A stretch of DNA of 64,000 nt, taken from assembly GCA_002700385.1 (NCBI GenBank), contig PADC01000006.1:744001-808000 (forward strand). The letters are read 5' to 3'. The notes beneath the pieces are model-generated. The model saw only the letters and a list, made by a program, of their open reading frames with translations, made no database searches and was not told the DNA's origin. The DNA comes from Cycloclasticus sp. GTDB lineage: Bacteria; Pseudomonadota; Gammaproteobacteria; Methylococcales; Cycloclasticaceae. The position numbers and the translations under genes were made by a program. Positions 40,281 through 49,502 of the stretch are shown here, piece after piece; positions within the stretch are counted from its first letter, which is position 1; every line of letters begins with the position of its first letter.

Positions 40281-40333
40281 CTATATTTGCAATTTATATC
40301 ATAAAATTAATTATATTTTTTGCATTTATTGCA
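40235..40333. repeat. Five TTGCA repeats before argA
   Basis: TTGCA begins at 40235, 40245, 40287, 40320 and 40329, each in very AT-rich sequence. The first two lie in the tail of argE, the last ends 21 bases before the argA ATG. Pairs are spaced 10 and 9 bases, about one helical turn, as expected for a multi-site operator. I did not find the motif before argD, argF or argE. Confidence 0.6.
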
Positions 40334-40354
40334 TTTTAATTTTAATATTCACGC

Positions 40355-41899
40355 ATGACCTACGATGCAAACTTCATCATCCAGCAATTTGGCGGTGTTA
40401 AAAAATTAGCCAAGGCCATTAACAAAGATCCTGCCACCATTTATCGTTGGACCTATCCAAAAAAAAGGCAAGGAACCGGTGGCCGAATACCTTCGTCTGC
40501 TCTCAATGGCATTATCAAGGCGGCGGCGGCTTTAAATATCTCGCTTGAGCAACAGCCCAGCTCTGTTTCTACAACACAGCTGTCAACACAACCTCACCAA
40601 TTTATACATTGGTTCCGACAGACCGCCCCTTATATTCATGCCCATCGGGGCAAAACTTTTGTTATATACATCAGTGGTGATGCCGTTAACGATGCCTTGT
40701 TTTCAACGTTGATTGAGGATATTGCCTTACTCCACAGCTTAGGCATTCGGCTTATCCTAGTGCATGGAATTCGCCCACAATTAGAAAAAAAGCTCGCCCT
40801 TTATCATCATTCAAGTCAGGTGTTTCAGCACCTTCGTGTCACAGACAAACTAACACTCGACTTAGCTAAAGAAGCCACTGGAGTTGTTCGCGCGGATATA
40901 GAAGCTAAATTAGCCACCAGTATCTCAACTCTCGCCTCCTCTAAAACCACTATAAAAATTGCGTCTGGAAATTTTATTCTTGCCAAACCGTTAGGCGTTA
41001 TTAACGGGGTAGATTACCAATTTACCGGTGATGTTCGACGCGTCAATGGTGACGCTATCTCAAACCTTCTATCTTCGGGGCAAGTCCTTCTTATTTCTCC
41101 ACTAGGATATTCACCCAGTGGCGACATTTTTAACCTTCGCAGCGAAGAAATAGCCACCGCTATTGCCACTGAAATAAAAGCCGACAAACTGATTTTAATG
41201 ACCGAGCAGGCTGAAGTACTGAGCACAAACAAAAAGCTTATTCGCCAACTCACCACAGAGCAAGCGCAAGCCTTACTGAAGACGTCAACGAACGATCAGG
41301 ATGACGCTTATCTTCATCTCCAAGAAGCTATCCGCGCCAGTCAATTAGGTGTCAAACGCGTCCATTTAGTGGATCGAAAAATTAACGGTGGGTTACAGCT
41401 AGAACTTTTTACGCGCCAGGGATCAGGAACCATGATCTCCGTCCAACCTTTTGAAGATGCCCGCCCAGCCAACATTAATGACCTACATGGCATCATTGAG
41501 TTGATTAGGCCGTTAGAAGCACGTGGGCTGCTCAGCTATCGGTCGAATGAAACCCTCGAGATGGACATCGATAAATTTCACGTGATTGAGCAAGATGGCC
41601 TAATAACAACTTGCGCAGCCTTATATGAATACCCTAATGAGCAAATGGCTGAACTGGCCTGCGTTGCCGTCCACCCAGACTATCGAAATGGCGAGCGCGG
41701 CGAATATTTATTAAGCATGATTGAAGACAAAGCGCGCTCCAAAGGCCTAAAGCATTTATTTGTCCTCACCACGCAAAGTAGCCACTGGTTTGCTGAAAAA
41801 GGCTTCTTCCCGGCAACACTCAATGATTTACCCGTTGCAAAACGCCAGAACTACAATCAAACTCGCCGTTCTATTGTGATGATAAAGGCCTTATCATAA
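40355..41899 (+). CDS. argA: N-acetylglutamate synthase ArgA fused to an N-terminal DNA-binding domain
   Basis: First enzyme of arginine synthesis, acetylating glutamate. 514 residues, about 75 longer than usual. Residues 6-65 (FIIQQFGGVKKLAKAINKD, then ATIYRWTYPKKRQGTGGRIP) form a YdaS/carph-isopro type helix-turn-helix. A Ser/Thr/Gln linker (about 68-83) joins it to a complete ArgA starting FIHWFRQTAPYIHAHRGKTF: amino-acid kinase domain to about 345, then GNAT acetyltransferase (LACVAVHPDYRNGERGEYLL). No ATG, GTG or TTG lies in the linker, so it is one protein. A regulatory role for the extra domain is inferred. Confidence 0.93.
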   Translation: MTYDANFIIQQFGGVKKLAKAINKDPATIYRWTYPKKRQGTGGRIPSSALNGIIKAAAALNISLEQQPSSVSTTQLSTQPHQFIHWFRQTAPYIHAHRGKTFVIYISGDAVNDALFSTLIEDIALLHSLGIRLILVHGIRPQLEKKLALYHHSSQVFQHLRVTDKLTLDLAKEATGVVRADIEAKLATSISTLASSKTTIKIASGNFILAKPLGVINGVDYQFTGDVRRVNGDAISNLLSSGQVLLISPLGYSPSGDIFNLRSEEIATAIATEIKADKLILMTEQAEVLSTNKKLIRQLTTEQAQALLKTSTNDQDDAYLHLQEAIRASQLGVKRVHLVDRKINGGLQLELFTRQGSGTMISVQPFEDARPANINDLHGIIELIRPLEARGLLSYRSNETLEMDIDKFHVIEQDGLITTCAALYEYPNEQMAELACVAVHPDYRNGERGEYLLSMIEDKARSKGLKHLFVLTTQSSHWFAEKGFFPATLNDLPVAKRQNYNQTRRSIVMIKALS

Positions 41900-41985
41900 C
41901 GAGCAGGCTGTTTATCGCAGTGTTTTTGAAATCAACGTCTATACTTATTAAAAATAAAAATTGCATGATGGATTTTTTATAAAAA

Positions 41986-42807
41986 ATGAACGTTTTCTTA
42001 CCCAACAAATGCTCACCTTCAGACATAAAGGTCTTGCAGCTGTCTGATCTGCATTTGATGTCGTCTATTGACGACCAATTAGTGGGGGTTAATACAGAAG
42101 AAAGCTTTTTATCTGTATTAAAACTAGCACACGAAGAAAGCTGGCCACCTGACCTCATCATCCTGACCGGAGACCTTAGCCAAGACAGCTCAACGCAATC
42201 GTATAAGCGACTCATAGGGCATTTAGAAAAACTAAAAACGCCTTGTTATGTTCTTCCCGGCAACCATGACACACCCAACACTTTAAAACAGTTATTTTCT
42301 AATTCGCCGGTCAGTTACCAGCCTTTCCTTCACTATAGAGAATGGATGTTTGCCTTTCTCAACACAGAAGTCCCCGGTGAAGAAGGCGGTGCTCTCTACG
42401 ATGTGGAAATCAACAACCTTCGAGAAGAAATAAACGCTCACCCAGACAAAAATGTCCTGATTTGTTTGCACCACCAGTTAATACCCGTTGGAAGCAAATG
42501 GTTAGACACCATGGCCGTGTCTAACCCAGAGGCATTAATTGAAATAATAGAGACCTATCCAGCGGTACGAGGCGTCATTCATGGCCATGTACACCAATCT
42601 TTCAACAGTAACATTGAAAACACGCCCTTATTTTCTGCACCATCCACCTGTTTCCAATTCAAACCTAACAGTAAAGAATTTGCTATAGATAAGCTTCCGC
42701 CTGGTTACCGCTGGCTCCGCTTGTCAGCGCAAGGTGATATCAGCACAGATATCATCAGGCTTAAAGAAGCCCCTCTTAACCTTGATCAGGATTCCGCAGG
42801 GTACTAG
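41986..42807 (+). CDS. cpdA: 3',5'-cyclic-AMP phosphodiesterase CpdA
   Basis: Class III phosphodiesterase lowering cAMP. 273 residues of calcineurin-like fold with the full metal set: LSDLHL, LTGDLSQD, LPGNHDT, LICLHHQ and HGHVHQ. It overlaps the end of rppH by four bases on the opposite strand. CpdA is favoured over other metallophosphatases by length and motif spacing; a CRP gene is not in the window. Confidence 0.9.
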   Translation: MNVFLPNKCSPSDIKVLQLSDLHLMSSIDDQLVGVNTEESFLSVLKLAHEESWPPDLIILTGDLSQDSSTQSYKRLIGHLEKLKTPCYVLPGNHDTPNTLKQLFSNSPVSYQPFLHYREWMFAFLNTEVPGEEGGALYDVEINNLREEINAHPDKNVLICLHHQLIPVGSKWLDTMAVSNPEALIEIIETYPAVRGVIHGHVHQSFNSNIENTPLFSAPSTCFQFKPNSKEFAIDKLPPGYRWLRLSAQGDISTDIIRLKEAPLNLDQDSAGY

Positions 42808-43304
42808 CTTTTATATATATTAGGTGTCACGCCGGGGAAGAGGTAAGACCACATTTCTGTTAGGGCACTTAAGTACACATTGCGCTTAAAGTGGACAACA
42901 TCAAAAGCCGGTTCCCAATAATCAGCCCACCGCCAACTATCAAATTCAGGCTTATCGGTTTTATCAAAAGAAATATCCTTTTCATCACCTAGTAACTTCA
43001 ACATAAACCAAATCTGTTTTTGCCCTTTACACACAGGAAAACTATCCATGCGAACAAAATGTTTAGGTAAATCGTAATAAGCCCATTCTCTTGTTTTTCC
43101 AACAATTTCAACATGTTCAGGCTTTAAACCAATTTCTTCATACAATTCACGATACATGGCTTCTTCATGCGTTTCACCTTCAGCCATACCACCTTGAGGG
43201 AACTGCCAACCACTTTGATTAGCTCGTCGAGCCCAAAATAATTTTTTATGCTGGTTACATAAAATGATGCCCACATTATGCCGGTAACCATCGTCATCAA
43301 TCAT
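42804..43304 (-). CDS. rppH: RNA pyrophosphohydrolase RppH
   Basis: Removes pyrophosphate from mRNA 5' ends, starting RNase E decay. 166 residues starting MIDDDGYRHNVGIILCN, with a perfect Nudix box GGMAEGETHEEAMYRELYEEIGL (38-60, given by its key residues GG, E, REL, EE). The C-terminal W..Y..P..V..FKR..Y block is typical of RppH. Confidence 0.96.
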   Translation of the reverse strand: MIDDDGYRHNVGIILCNQHKKLFWARRANQSGWQFPQGGMAEGETHEEAMYRELYEEIGLKPEHVEIVGKTREWAYYDLPKHFVRMDSFPVCKGQKQIWFMLKLLGDEKDISFDKTDKPEFDSWRWADYWEPAFDVVHFKRNVYLSALTEMWSYLFPGVTPNIYKS

Positions 43305-43459
43305 GTTTCTTTAGTGTAAACTGTATTTATATGGCTTTATTATAGCGACGTTTTAACAGAGCGCGACCCTCCAAAACAAAATGATTGGGAATCGCTTTTT
43401 TTTGTGTCAGACTGGCACTTTAACGATATCTATTCTTTTGATTTTTATATGTAACCCCT

Positions 43460-44113
43460 ATGAGCTTAACGATTTTTGATCTGGACAACACCTTAATTAG
43501 TGACGATAGTGACCACCTTTGGGGCGAGTTTCTTGTCGAAAAAAAACTGGTCGATGGTGATCACTATGCCAAAGCAAACACCCAGTTTTATAATGATTAT
43601 TGCCAAGGCAAGCTTGATATCAACGAATACCTGCAATTTGCATTAGCCTTTCTTGCGGAGCATCCAATTGATAAATTATATCAATGGCGAGATCAATTTA
43701 TTGAAGAAAAAATTCATCCTCTTGTGCTGCCAGCAGCTCAAGATTTAGTTGAAAAACACCGCGACAAGGGAGACACCCTAATGGTTATTACAGCAACCAA
43801 TCGGTTTGTTACCGCGCCCATTGTCGAACTTTTTGGCATTGACACCATGCTGGCCACTGAACCAGAGTTTATTAACGGTCGATACACCGGACAATATGTA
43901 GGCATGCCTTGTTATCAGGAAGGGAAAGTTTCTCGCCTCACCGATTGGCTTACACAACATCAACTAGACTTGAATAACAGCACCTTTTATAGCGATTCTC
44001 ATAACGACATTCCTTTATTAAAAAAAGTCACTAACCCTATCGCTGTTGACCCTGACGGGCCATTAAAACAGTACGCAAACAAACATCACTGGCCAATTAT
44101 CACTTTACGGTGA
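43460..44113 (+). CDS. HAD-IB family phosphatase
   Basis: 217-residue hydrolase with motif I FDLDNTL (Asp7, Asp9), motif II VITATN, and motif III/IV FYSDSHNDIPLL. It belongs to the SerB-like HAD-IB group. A homologous gene often sits next to rppH in Pseudomonas. Phosphoserine or histidinol phosphate are candidate substrates, but the sequence alone does not decide. It is followed after 3 bases by tag. Confidence 0.88.
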   Translation: MSLTIFDLDNTLISDDSDHLWGEFLVEKKLVDGDHYAKANTQFYNDYCQGKLDINEYLQFALAFLAEHPIDKLYQWRDQFIEEKIHPLVLPAAQDLVEKHRDKGDTLMVITATNRFVTAPIVELFGIDTMLATEPEFINGRYTGQYVGMPCYQEGKVSRLTDWLTQHQLDLNNSTFYSDSHNDIPLLKKVTNPIAVDPDGPLKQYANKHHWPIITLR

Positions 44114-44116
44114 ATC

Positions 44117-44683
44117 ATGAGTGAAAAAATTCGATGCTCATGGGCAAAAAAACCTTTAGATATTGAGTATCACGACCAAGAATGGGGAGTTCCCTTAAAA
44201 GATGAACACCGGTTATTTGAATTTCTCATCTTAGAGGGCGTACAAGCCGGCCTGAGTTGGTCTACCGTGCTACAGCGACGTGAACATTACCGAAAGGCAT
44301 ATCACAACTTTGACCCGGCTATCGTTGCAAATTTTGATGCCAAGACAACCCATGATTTATTACAAAACCCAAACCTCATACGTAATAAACTCAAAATAAA
44401 TGCCAGCGTAAAAAATGCGATGGCCTTTATTAAGGTGCAGGAAGAATTTGGTAGCTTTGCTCATTACCTTTGGGGCTTTGTGAATAATACCCCCATCATT
44501 AACCATTGGGAAAAACCAGAACACGTGCCTAGCGAAACTGATTTATCAACTAAATTAAGTCATGATTTAAAAAAGAGAGGCTTTAGCTTTGTTGGCCCTA
44601 CGATCTGTTATGCGCTTATGCAAGCAACAGGGCTTGTAAACGATCACCTAACCACTTGCTTCAGACATTCAGAGTTACAATAA
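44117..44683 (+). CDS. tag: DNA-3-methyladenine glycosylase I
   Basis: Base-excision repair enzyme removing 3-methyladenine. 188 residues with the family start RCSWAKKPLDIEYHDQEWGVP, LEGVQAGLSWSTVLQRRE, and the zinc-binding C-terminus (ending HLTTCFRH with the N-terminal Cys). Part of a tight HAD-tag-cysG-hydrolase run with gaps of three bases. Confidence 0.95.
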   Translation: MSEKIRCSWAKKPLDIEYHDQEWGVPLKDEHRLFEFLILEGVQAGLSWSTVLQRREHYRKAYHNFDPAIVANFDAKTTHDLLQNPNLIRNKLKINASVKNAMAFIKVQEEFGSFAHYLWGFVNNTPIINHWEKPEHVPSETDLSTKLSHDLKKRGFSFVGPTICYALMQATGLVNDHLTTCFRHSELQ

Positions 44684-44686
44684 ACC

Positions 44687-46066
44687 ATGGACTACCTTCC
44701 TCTTTTCCACACATTAGATCAAAAAAAGTGCTTACTTATTGGCGGCGGATCTATAGCGACTCGCAAAGCACGCCTCCTCTTAGAGGCTCATGCCCATCTC
44801 ACTGTGATTGCACCAACATTAACAAACGAATTATCCGATCTCGTACAGCGCGGAGAAATATCTCACCAAGCCAGACCCTTTAAATCGAATGATACTCTCG
44901 GCTTTCATCTCGTCATTAGTGCAACCGATAACGATTTGACGAATGCTCAGGTGTCTAAGGAAGCGCAATCAAACAACATTCCTGTCAACGTGGTTGATCA
45001 ACCCACCTTGTGCAGTTTTATTTTTCCTGCCATTGTCGACCGTTCGCCGATTACCATTGGGATATCCAGCGGCGGTGTCGCGCCTGTTCTGGCAAGATTA
45101 GTCCGCGCAAAACTGGAAACATTATTGCCCCATGGTTTAGGTAAATTAGCCTCACTTGCTGCTGAATATCGGCAAACTGTTAAAAATCATTTCACGAATG
45201 CCAAGCAGCGCCGTCTCTTTTGGGAAACGATTTTTAATGGCCCGATTGCCGACCTGAGTTATCAAGGGCAACAGGCCGAAGCAGAAAAAGGTCTCCTTCA
45301 AGCACTTGCTCAAGCTAACGATGTCGCCCCAGCAGGAAAAGTTTATCTAGTGGGCGGTGGGCCTGGTGACCCAGAATTGCTCACCTTAAAAGCGCTACGC
45401 GTTCTGCAACAAGCTGACATTATCATCTACGATCGGCTTGTTTCAGCCGACGTGTTGAACTTGGCTCGTCGAGATGCTGAGCGTATTTACGTTGGAAAAA
45501 AACGTAGCGATCATAGCGTCCCTCAAGAGAACATCAATGCCCTGTTGCTACGTTACGCCAAAGATGGCCAGCGAGTTGTCCGGCTAAAAGGTGGTGACCC
45601 CTTTATGTTCGGCAGAGGTGGGGAAGAGATTGAAACTTTAATCGATGACAAGGTTGCTTTTGAAGTGATCCCAGGTATCACGGCTGCATCGGGTTGCGCC
45701 AGTTATTCAGGCATTCCATTAACACACCGAGACCACGCGCAATCATGCACGTTTGTCACGGGTCATTTAAAAGATAACTCTGTCAATCTGGACTGGGACC
45801 AACTCGCAAAACCCAACCAGACCCTCGTTATTTATATGGGACTGCTGGGTATTCGCCAAATCAGTGAGAAACTCATTCAGAGAAACCTGCCAAGTAACAC
45901 GCCTGTTGCACTGATACAAAAAGGCACAACGCACGAACATAAAGTGATAATTTCTGATTTAATGGACATTGCTGATAAGGTGGAGCAACTGAAACCCAAA
46001 CCACCCACACTGATTATTATCGGTACAGTGGTTTCGTTGCATAATAAATTAAACTGGAATCGTTAG
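44687..46066 (+). CDS. cysG: Siroheme synthase CysG
   Basis: Trifunctional enzyme making siroheme from uroporphyrinogen III for sulfite and nitrite reductases. 459 residues: precorrin-2 dehydrogenase/ferrochelatase half (1 to about 205) with LIGGGSIATRKARLLLE, then SAM methyltransferase half (about 215-455) with VGGGPGDPELLTLKA, RLKGGDPFMFGRGGEE and PGITAASGC. Complete in both halves. Confidence 0.96.
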   Translation: MDYLPLFHTLDQKKCLLIGGGSIATRKARLLLEAHAHLTVIAPTLTNELSDLVQRGEISHQARPFKSNDTLGFHLVISATDNDLTNAQVSKEAQSNNIPVNVVDQPTLCSFIFPAIVDRSPITIGISSGGVAPVLARLVRAKLETLLPHGLGKLASLAAEYRQTVKNHFTNAKQRRLFWETIFNGPIADLSYQGQQAEAEKGLLQALAQANDVAPAGKVYLVGGGPGDPELLTLKALRVLQQADIIIYDRLVSADVLNLARRDAERIYVGKKRSDHSVPQENINALLLRYAKDGQRVVRLKGGDPFMFGRGGEEIETLIDDKVAFEVIPGITAASGCASYSGIPLTHRDHAQSCTFVTGHLKDNSVNLDWDQLAKPNQTLVIYMGLLGIRQISEKLIQRNLPSNTPVALIQKGTTHEHKVIISDLMDIADKVEQLKPKPPTLIIIGTVVSLHNKLNWNR

Positions 46067-46069
46067 CCT

Positions 46070-46969
46070 ATGCCATTTTTACCGCTAAAACGCGTCAATT
46101 TGCATTACGAGCACCAAACAAACGGCGAGATACCCATTATCCTATTACATGGTAACTTTGGTAGCTGGCACTATTGGCAGCCTTTTTTACAAAACTTGCC
46201 TGAGGGATACCAAGGGTATGCACCTGACTTTAGAGGCTGTGGCGACAGTGAAGTCACTGAAGATGGCTACGATATACAGACGCTAAGTCGAGATATACTG
46301 GAATTTGCAGACCAACTTAAATTAGATACATTCCACTTGGTTGGGCACTCATTAGGTGGCGCCGTTGCCCAAGAATTAGCAGGCACAGTGCCAGAACGGG
46401 TTTTAACCTTAACATTAGTTGCTCCGGTACCCGCTGAAGGCCTTTTGTCGTTAAAAAACGTGTCTTTATCTGATTCATTTTTTTCTGCCAAAAACACCTT
46501 TAATTTGTTAGATACTCTTGGCCTAAAAAGAAAAATGTTAGCCGCCACCTTTCAAAAGTCCATGCCCGGTCTAAAAAACAACCAAGCTTTCCTCAATTTA
46601 GTTGTTGATGATGCACTCAAAATGGATATCAAGGCGTTCAATGGTTTTTTAGCGACCTTAAAGAACTGGAAAGGCACTCACCTTTTACCTTGTTTTAAGT
46701 TTCCTGTTCTCATTATGTATGGTGAATTGGATAGCATCGTGCCCTTACAACCTCTAAAAGCCATGCAACAAGAAATTCAAGATTGTAGATTCCATACATT
46801 TCGTCGTATTGGCCATAGCCCTCAGTTAGAACACCCAAACGCCTTTAACAAGCTGATCACTGCCTTTATCTTAGGTAACGAGGTTGAACCTGTCACTGAC
46901 AGCACATTAAAAAAACCACTCGACCTTGTGAATCAAATCAAAACAAAATTGAAACGCCTATTTAAATAA
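46070..46969 (+). CDS. Alpha/beta hydrolase
   Basis: 299-residue hydrolase with oxyanion motif LLHGNFGSWHYWQ, nucleophile elbow GHSLGGAVAQE, acid Asp in MYGELDSIVP and catalytic His in RIGHSPQLEHP. No transmembrane or signal segment. Substrate unknown. Three bases after cysG, probably in the same transcript. Confidence 0.9.
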   Translation: MPFLPLKRVNLHYEHQTNGEIPIILLHGNFGSWHYWQPFLQNLPEGYQGYAPDFRGCGDSEVTEDGYDIQTLSRDILEFADQLKLDTFHLVGHSLGGAVAQELAGTVPERVLTLTLVAPVPAEGLLSLKNVSLSDSFFSAKNTFNLLDTLGLKRKMLAATFQKSMPGLKNNQAFLNLVVDDALKMDIKAFNGFLATLKNWKGTHLLPCFKFPVLIMYGELDSIVPLQPLKAMQQEIQDCRFHTFRRIGHSPQLEHPNAFNKLITAFILGNEVEPVTDSTLKKPLDLVNQIKTKLKRLFK

Positions 46970-46988
46970 TTCAGCTATTCTTATTAAA

Positions 46989-47957
46989 ATGAGCTGCTTT
47001 CTAAAAAAATTCTACTTCATTGGGCTTTTGCTTTTATTGCAGGCTTGTCAATACGAGAGTCTCCCAGAGCAACAATGGGTACATGATAACGCTGGCTTGC
47101 TCAATGCGAGTTTTTCCAAAGACGGCTCACTTACACTTATTTCTATCACAAATGGTGCAGCACAACTGATCGACACTGCTCGAAATAAAGTATTACATCA
47201 ATGGCAACACACGGACACTAACGAAGGCATTATAGCCTCGGCCATTTCGGCTAATAATAAATTCGCTGTTACCGCTGAACGAAACTCCCTGGCATTATGG
47301 GAAATTCAAACCGGTAAGATTATCGGCTATTGGGACTTCCCAAACATCACCGATATCAGCCTTTCTGCTAATGGACAACACGCCTTAATCGGTATGGAAG
47401 CAAACAAAGCCTATTACTTTGACCTTTACCACGGAAAAATAATACACGTCTTTCAACATGAGGGGTTTATTAACACGGTTGCCCTATCTAACAATGGCCT
47501 ATTCGCTATCACCGGAAGCAATGATCAATACGCAAAGCTTTGGGATGTAAAAAGCGGGAAACTGGTTCAACAATGGCGTCAAAATTTTAAAATTTTCAAT
47601 GTTGCCCTCTCTGACAATGGCCGCTATGCCATGAGCAATGCTTCATTAGGTAAAACCAAGATATGGGACACTAAAACCGGCCAGAAATTAAGCCAATTAC
47701 CCATGAGGTATATGACCGTCTCTGCAAGCCAATTTTCCCCAGACTCTCAAACTCTGTTAACTGGCCGTCCTAATCAACGAATTGATTTATGGGATGTAAA
47801 AACAGGTGATTTGATTAACACCTGGATGCCAAAAAAAGATGTCATCTGGGGAAATGAAACCGCGGCTATTATTGCCTTAGCTTTCTCATCTGATGGGAAA
47901 CATTTCTTTAGCGAGACCTCTAGCGGAATCGCCCAAAAATGGGCCATAAAAAAATAA
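46989..47957 (+). CDS. WD40-repeat lipoprotein
   Basis: 322 residues; lipobox LLLQAC with lipidated Cys20, then about seven beta-propeller blades marked by recurring AISANNKFAVTA, ALSNNGLFAITGS and LWDVKSGKL units. Predicted periplasmic-side lipoprotein, probably a protein-binding scaffold. I do not recognise a named family. It ends the tag-cysG-hydrolase run. Confidence 0.82.
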   Translation: MSCFLKKFYFIGLLLLLQACQYESLPEQQWVHDNAGLLNASFSKDGSLTLISITNGAAQLIDTARNKVLHQWQHTDTNEGIIASAISANNKFAVTAERNSLALWEIQTGKIIGYWDFPNITDISLSANGQHALIGMEANKAYYFDLYHGKIIHVFQHEGFINTVALSNNGLFAITGSNDQYAKLWDVKSGKLVQQWRQNFKIFNVALSDNGRYAMSNASLGKTKIWDTKTGQKLSQLPMRYMTVSASQFSPDSQTLLTGRPNQRIDLWDVKTGDLINTWMPKKDVIWGNETAAIIALAFSSDGKHFFSETSSGIAQKWAIKK

Positions 47958-48035
47958 TCCGTCATTTATTGTCAACCTTTCTTCTTGTTACTCGTTATTA
48001 GGTGTGCAATTCGCATAACAAACAGGTAAAAAGCA

Positions 48036-48431
48036 ATGAAAAAACAACTGGTATTCCCCGCATTACTCATGAGTGTATTTGTTACCCCTTCCTTCGCAGA
48101 CTTTGGAGATAAGGTTGAAAATCGCCTTGATAATAAAGGTGATCGTATTGAAAACAGATTAGATCATCGAGGTGACCGGATAAATAACCGACTTGATCAC
48201 AAAGGCGATCGTATTAATGAGCGCTTTGACAATCGCGCTGATAAAGCCCTTGAAATGGGTCACAGCAAAGCCGCTGCCAAATTAGAAAATAAAGGGCAGC
48301 GCTTGAGTAACCGTCTGGATAGAAAAGGCGATAGAATTGACCATCGTCTAGACCAAAAAGGCCACCGAATTGATCGCAGGCTTGACCATAAAGGCAATGC
48401 ATTCAATAACCAGTGGAATAAGAAACGCTAG
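48036..48431 (+). CDS. Secreted hendecad-repeat protein of unknown function
   Basis: 131 residues. A signal peptide ends FVTPSFA (residue 21). The rest is built from an 11-residue unit resembling INNRLDHKGDR, four copies, then a spacer (ALEMGHSKAAAK), then about three more. The repeat keeps one hydrophobic residue and Leu in NRLD, with alternating Arg/Asp and Lys/Gly-Asp, so a charged helical rod is likely. The protein is strongly basic and acidic at once with no Cys. Function unknown; periplasmic or surface location is inferred. Confidence 0.85.
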   Translation: MKKQLVFPALLMSVFVTPSFADFGDKVENRLDNKGDRIENRLDHRGDRINNRLDHKGDRINERFDNRADKALEMGHSKAAAKLENKGQRLSNRLDRKGDRIDHRLDQKGHRIDRRLDHKGNAFNNQWNKKR

Positions 48432-48482
48432 ACTTCAACCTCAAGTCTGGCCCGATTCAGTTATACGGGTAGACGGGTTTAA

Positions 48483-48511
48483 TAAAAAAACGGGGCTTTC
48501 GCCCCGTCTTC
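48483..48511 (-). terminator. Terminator of the first OmpA-like gene
   Basis: ACGGGGC / GCCCCGT stem with a TTTC loop and seven T on the minus strand; it may also serve the convergent repeat protein. Confidence 0.85.
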
Positions 48512-48528
48512 TTTCAAGCTAATAAGAA

Positions 48529-49284
48529 CTATTTTTTTTCACTCAATTCAACACGGCGGTTTTTAGCTCGCCCTTCTTTAGTGTTATTGTCAGCAATAGG
48601 TTGAGTCTCGCCATAACCTTCTATAAATAGCTTAGATGCATCACAACCATGAGACACCAAGAAAGCGCGGACAGATGCTGCTCGCCTTTCAGATAAATCC
48701 TGATTATAAGGCACCGTACCACGGGAATCCGTATGGCCGGTAATCAGCAGATTAACATCTCCATGGTGCTTATGGTGGGCCATTGCTATTGGAAGCAAAA
48801 TAGCTTTTGCGGAATCCGTAAGTTCAGCTGATGCTGTGTGAAAATTAACGCCGTCAAGCACTAAAGCATCAACACAACCTAACGCATTCACTTTGGCTCC
48901 AGGCACTGAGTCAGGACATTGATCCTTATAATCGGCCACCCCATCACCATCGGTATCGGACGTACAGCCTTTGCTATCTACAACTGCACCGGCAGGCGTA
49001 TTCGGGCATTCATCACGGCTATCGACCACACCATCATTGTCTGTATCAGGTTCAGGCCCTGGAACAACCTCCGTTTCTTTCCCACAAAGCAGACGTCCTA
49101 TCGTCCCGCCTGCTACTGCGCCAACCCCTACTTCCGTTGCGCCTTCAACAAAAGCACCTGCTGCACCACCTAATAGGGCACCACCAATTGCACAGTTTTG
49201 CCAGCTCTCTGTTTCTACGGTTGCACAACCTATAGCCATCATTGATGCAATAATCACTCCTGTGAATTTTTTATAAAAGCCCAT
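48529..49284 (-). CDS. OmpA-family lipoprotein with thrombospondin type 3 repeats (copy 1)
   Basis: 251 residues: lipobox AIGC (Cys20), a Gly/Ala-rich glycine-zipper segment (GGALLGGAAGAF), two calcium-binding TSP3 repeats (DTDNDGVVDSRDECP, DTDGDGVADYKDQCP), then an OmpA C-terminal domain with LITGHTDSRGTVPYNQDLSERRA and NRRVELSEKK that binds peptidoglycan. It likely tethers the outer membrane to the wall. A close paralog follows upstream; each has its own terminator. Confidence 0.92.
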   Translation of the reverse strand: MGFYKKFTGVIIASMMAIGCATVETESWQNCAIGGALLGGAAGAFVEGATEVGVGAVAGGTIGRLLCGKETEVVPGPEPDTDNDGVVDSRDECPNTPAGAVVDSKGCTSDTDGDGVADYKDQCPDSVPGAKVNALGCVDALVLDGVNFHTASAELTDSAKAILLPIAMAHHKHHGDVNLLITGHTDSRGTVPYNQDLSERRAASVRAFLVSHGCDASKLFIEGYGETQPIADNNTKEGRAKNRRVELSEKK

Positions 49285-49448
49285 TAACCTCTCCCTATAA
49301 TTTTAAATAAACCATTCGTTGAGAATAATTCTAACCTAAACAAAAACAAGATTAAAAATTTAAATGATTAACGGGCCTGTATTCAATTGATTTTCAGGTG
49401 CAAAAGCCTCAGTTGATATGGCTGAATTGTTATTTTTTATCACGGATA

Positions 49449-49478
49449 AAAAAAACGGGGCTAGAGCCCCGTTTTTTA
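49449..49478 (-). terminator. Terminator of the second OmpA-like gene
   Basis: AACGGGGCT / AGCCCCGTT stem with a two-base loop and T runs, 24 bases past the stop at 49503. Confidence 0.85.
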
Positions 49479-49502
49479 CCTACTTAGATGAACCCAGTGT
49501 TT

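Noticed and set aside
43363-43403. Hairpin GCGACCC..GGG..TCGC with eight T as a small RNA terminator
   Set aside because: The stem is only seven pairs with a two-base bulge and a 17-base loop, and no convincing promoter precedes it; kept only as a weak possibility.
48100-48420. Repeated DNA resembling a CRISPR or satellite array
   Set aside because: The repeats are about 33 bases, imperfect, unspaced and in frame with one signal-peptide protein, so they are coding hendecad repeats.
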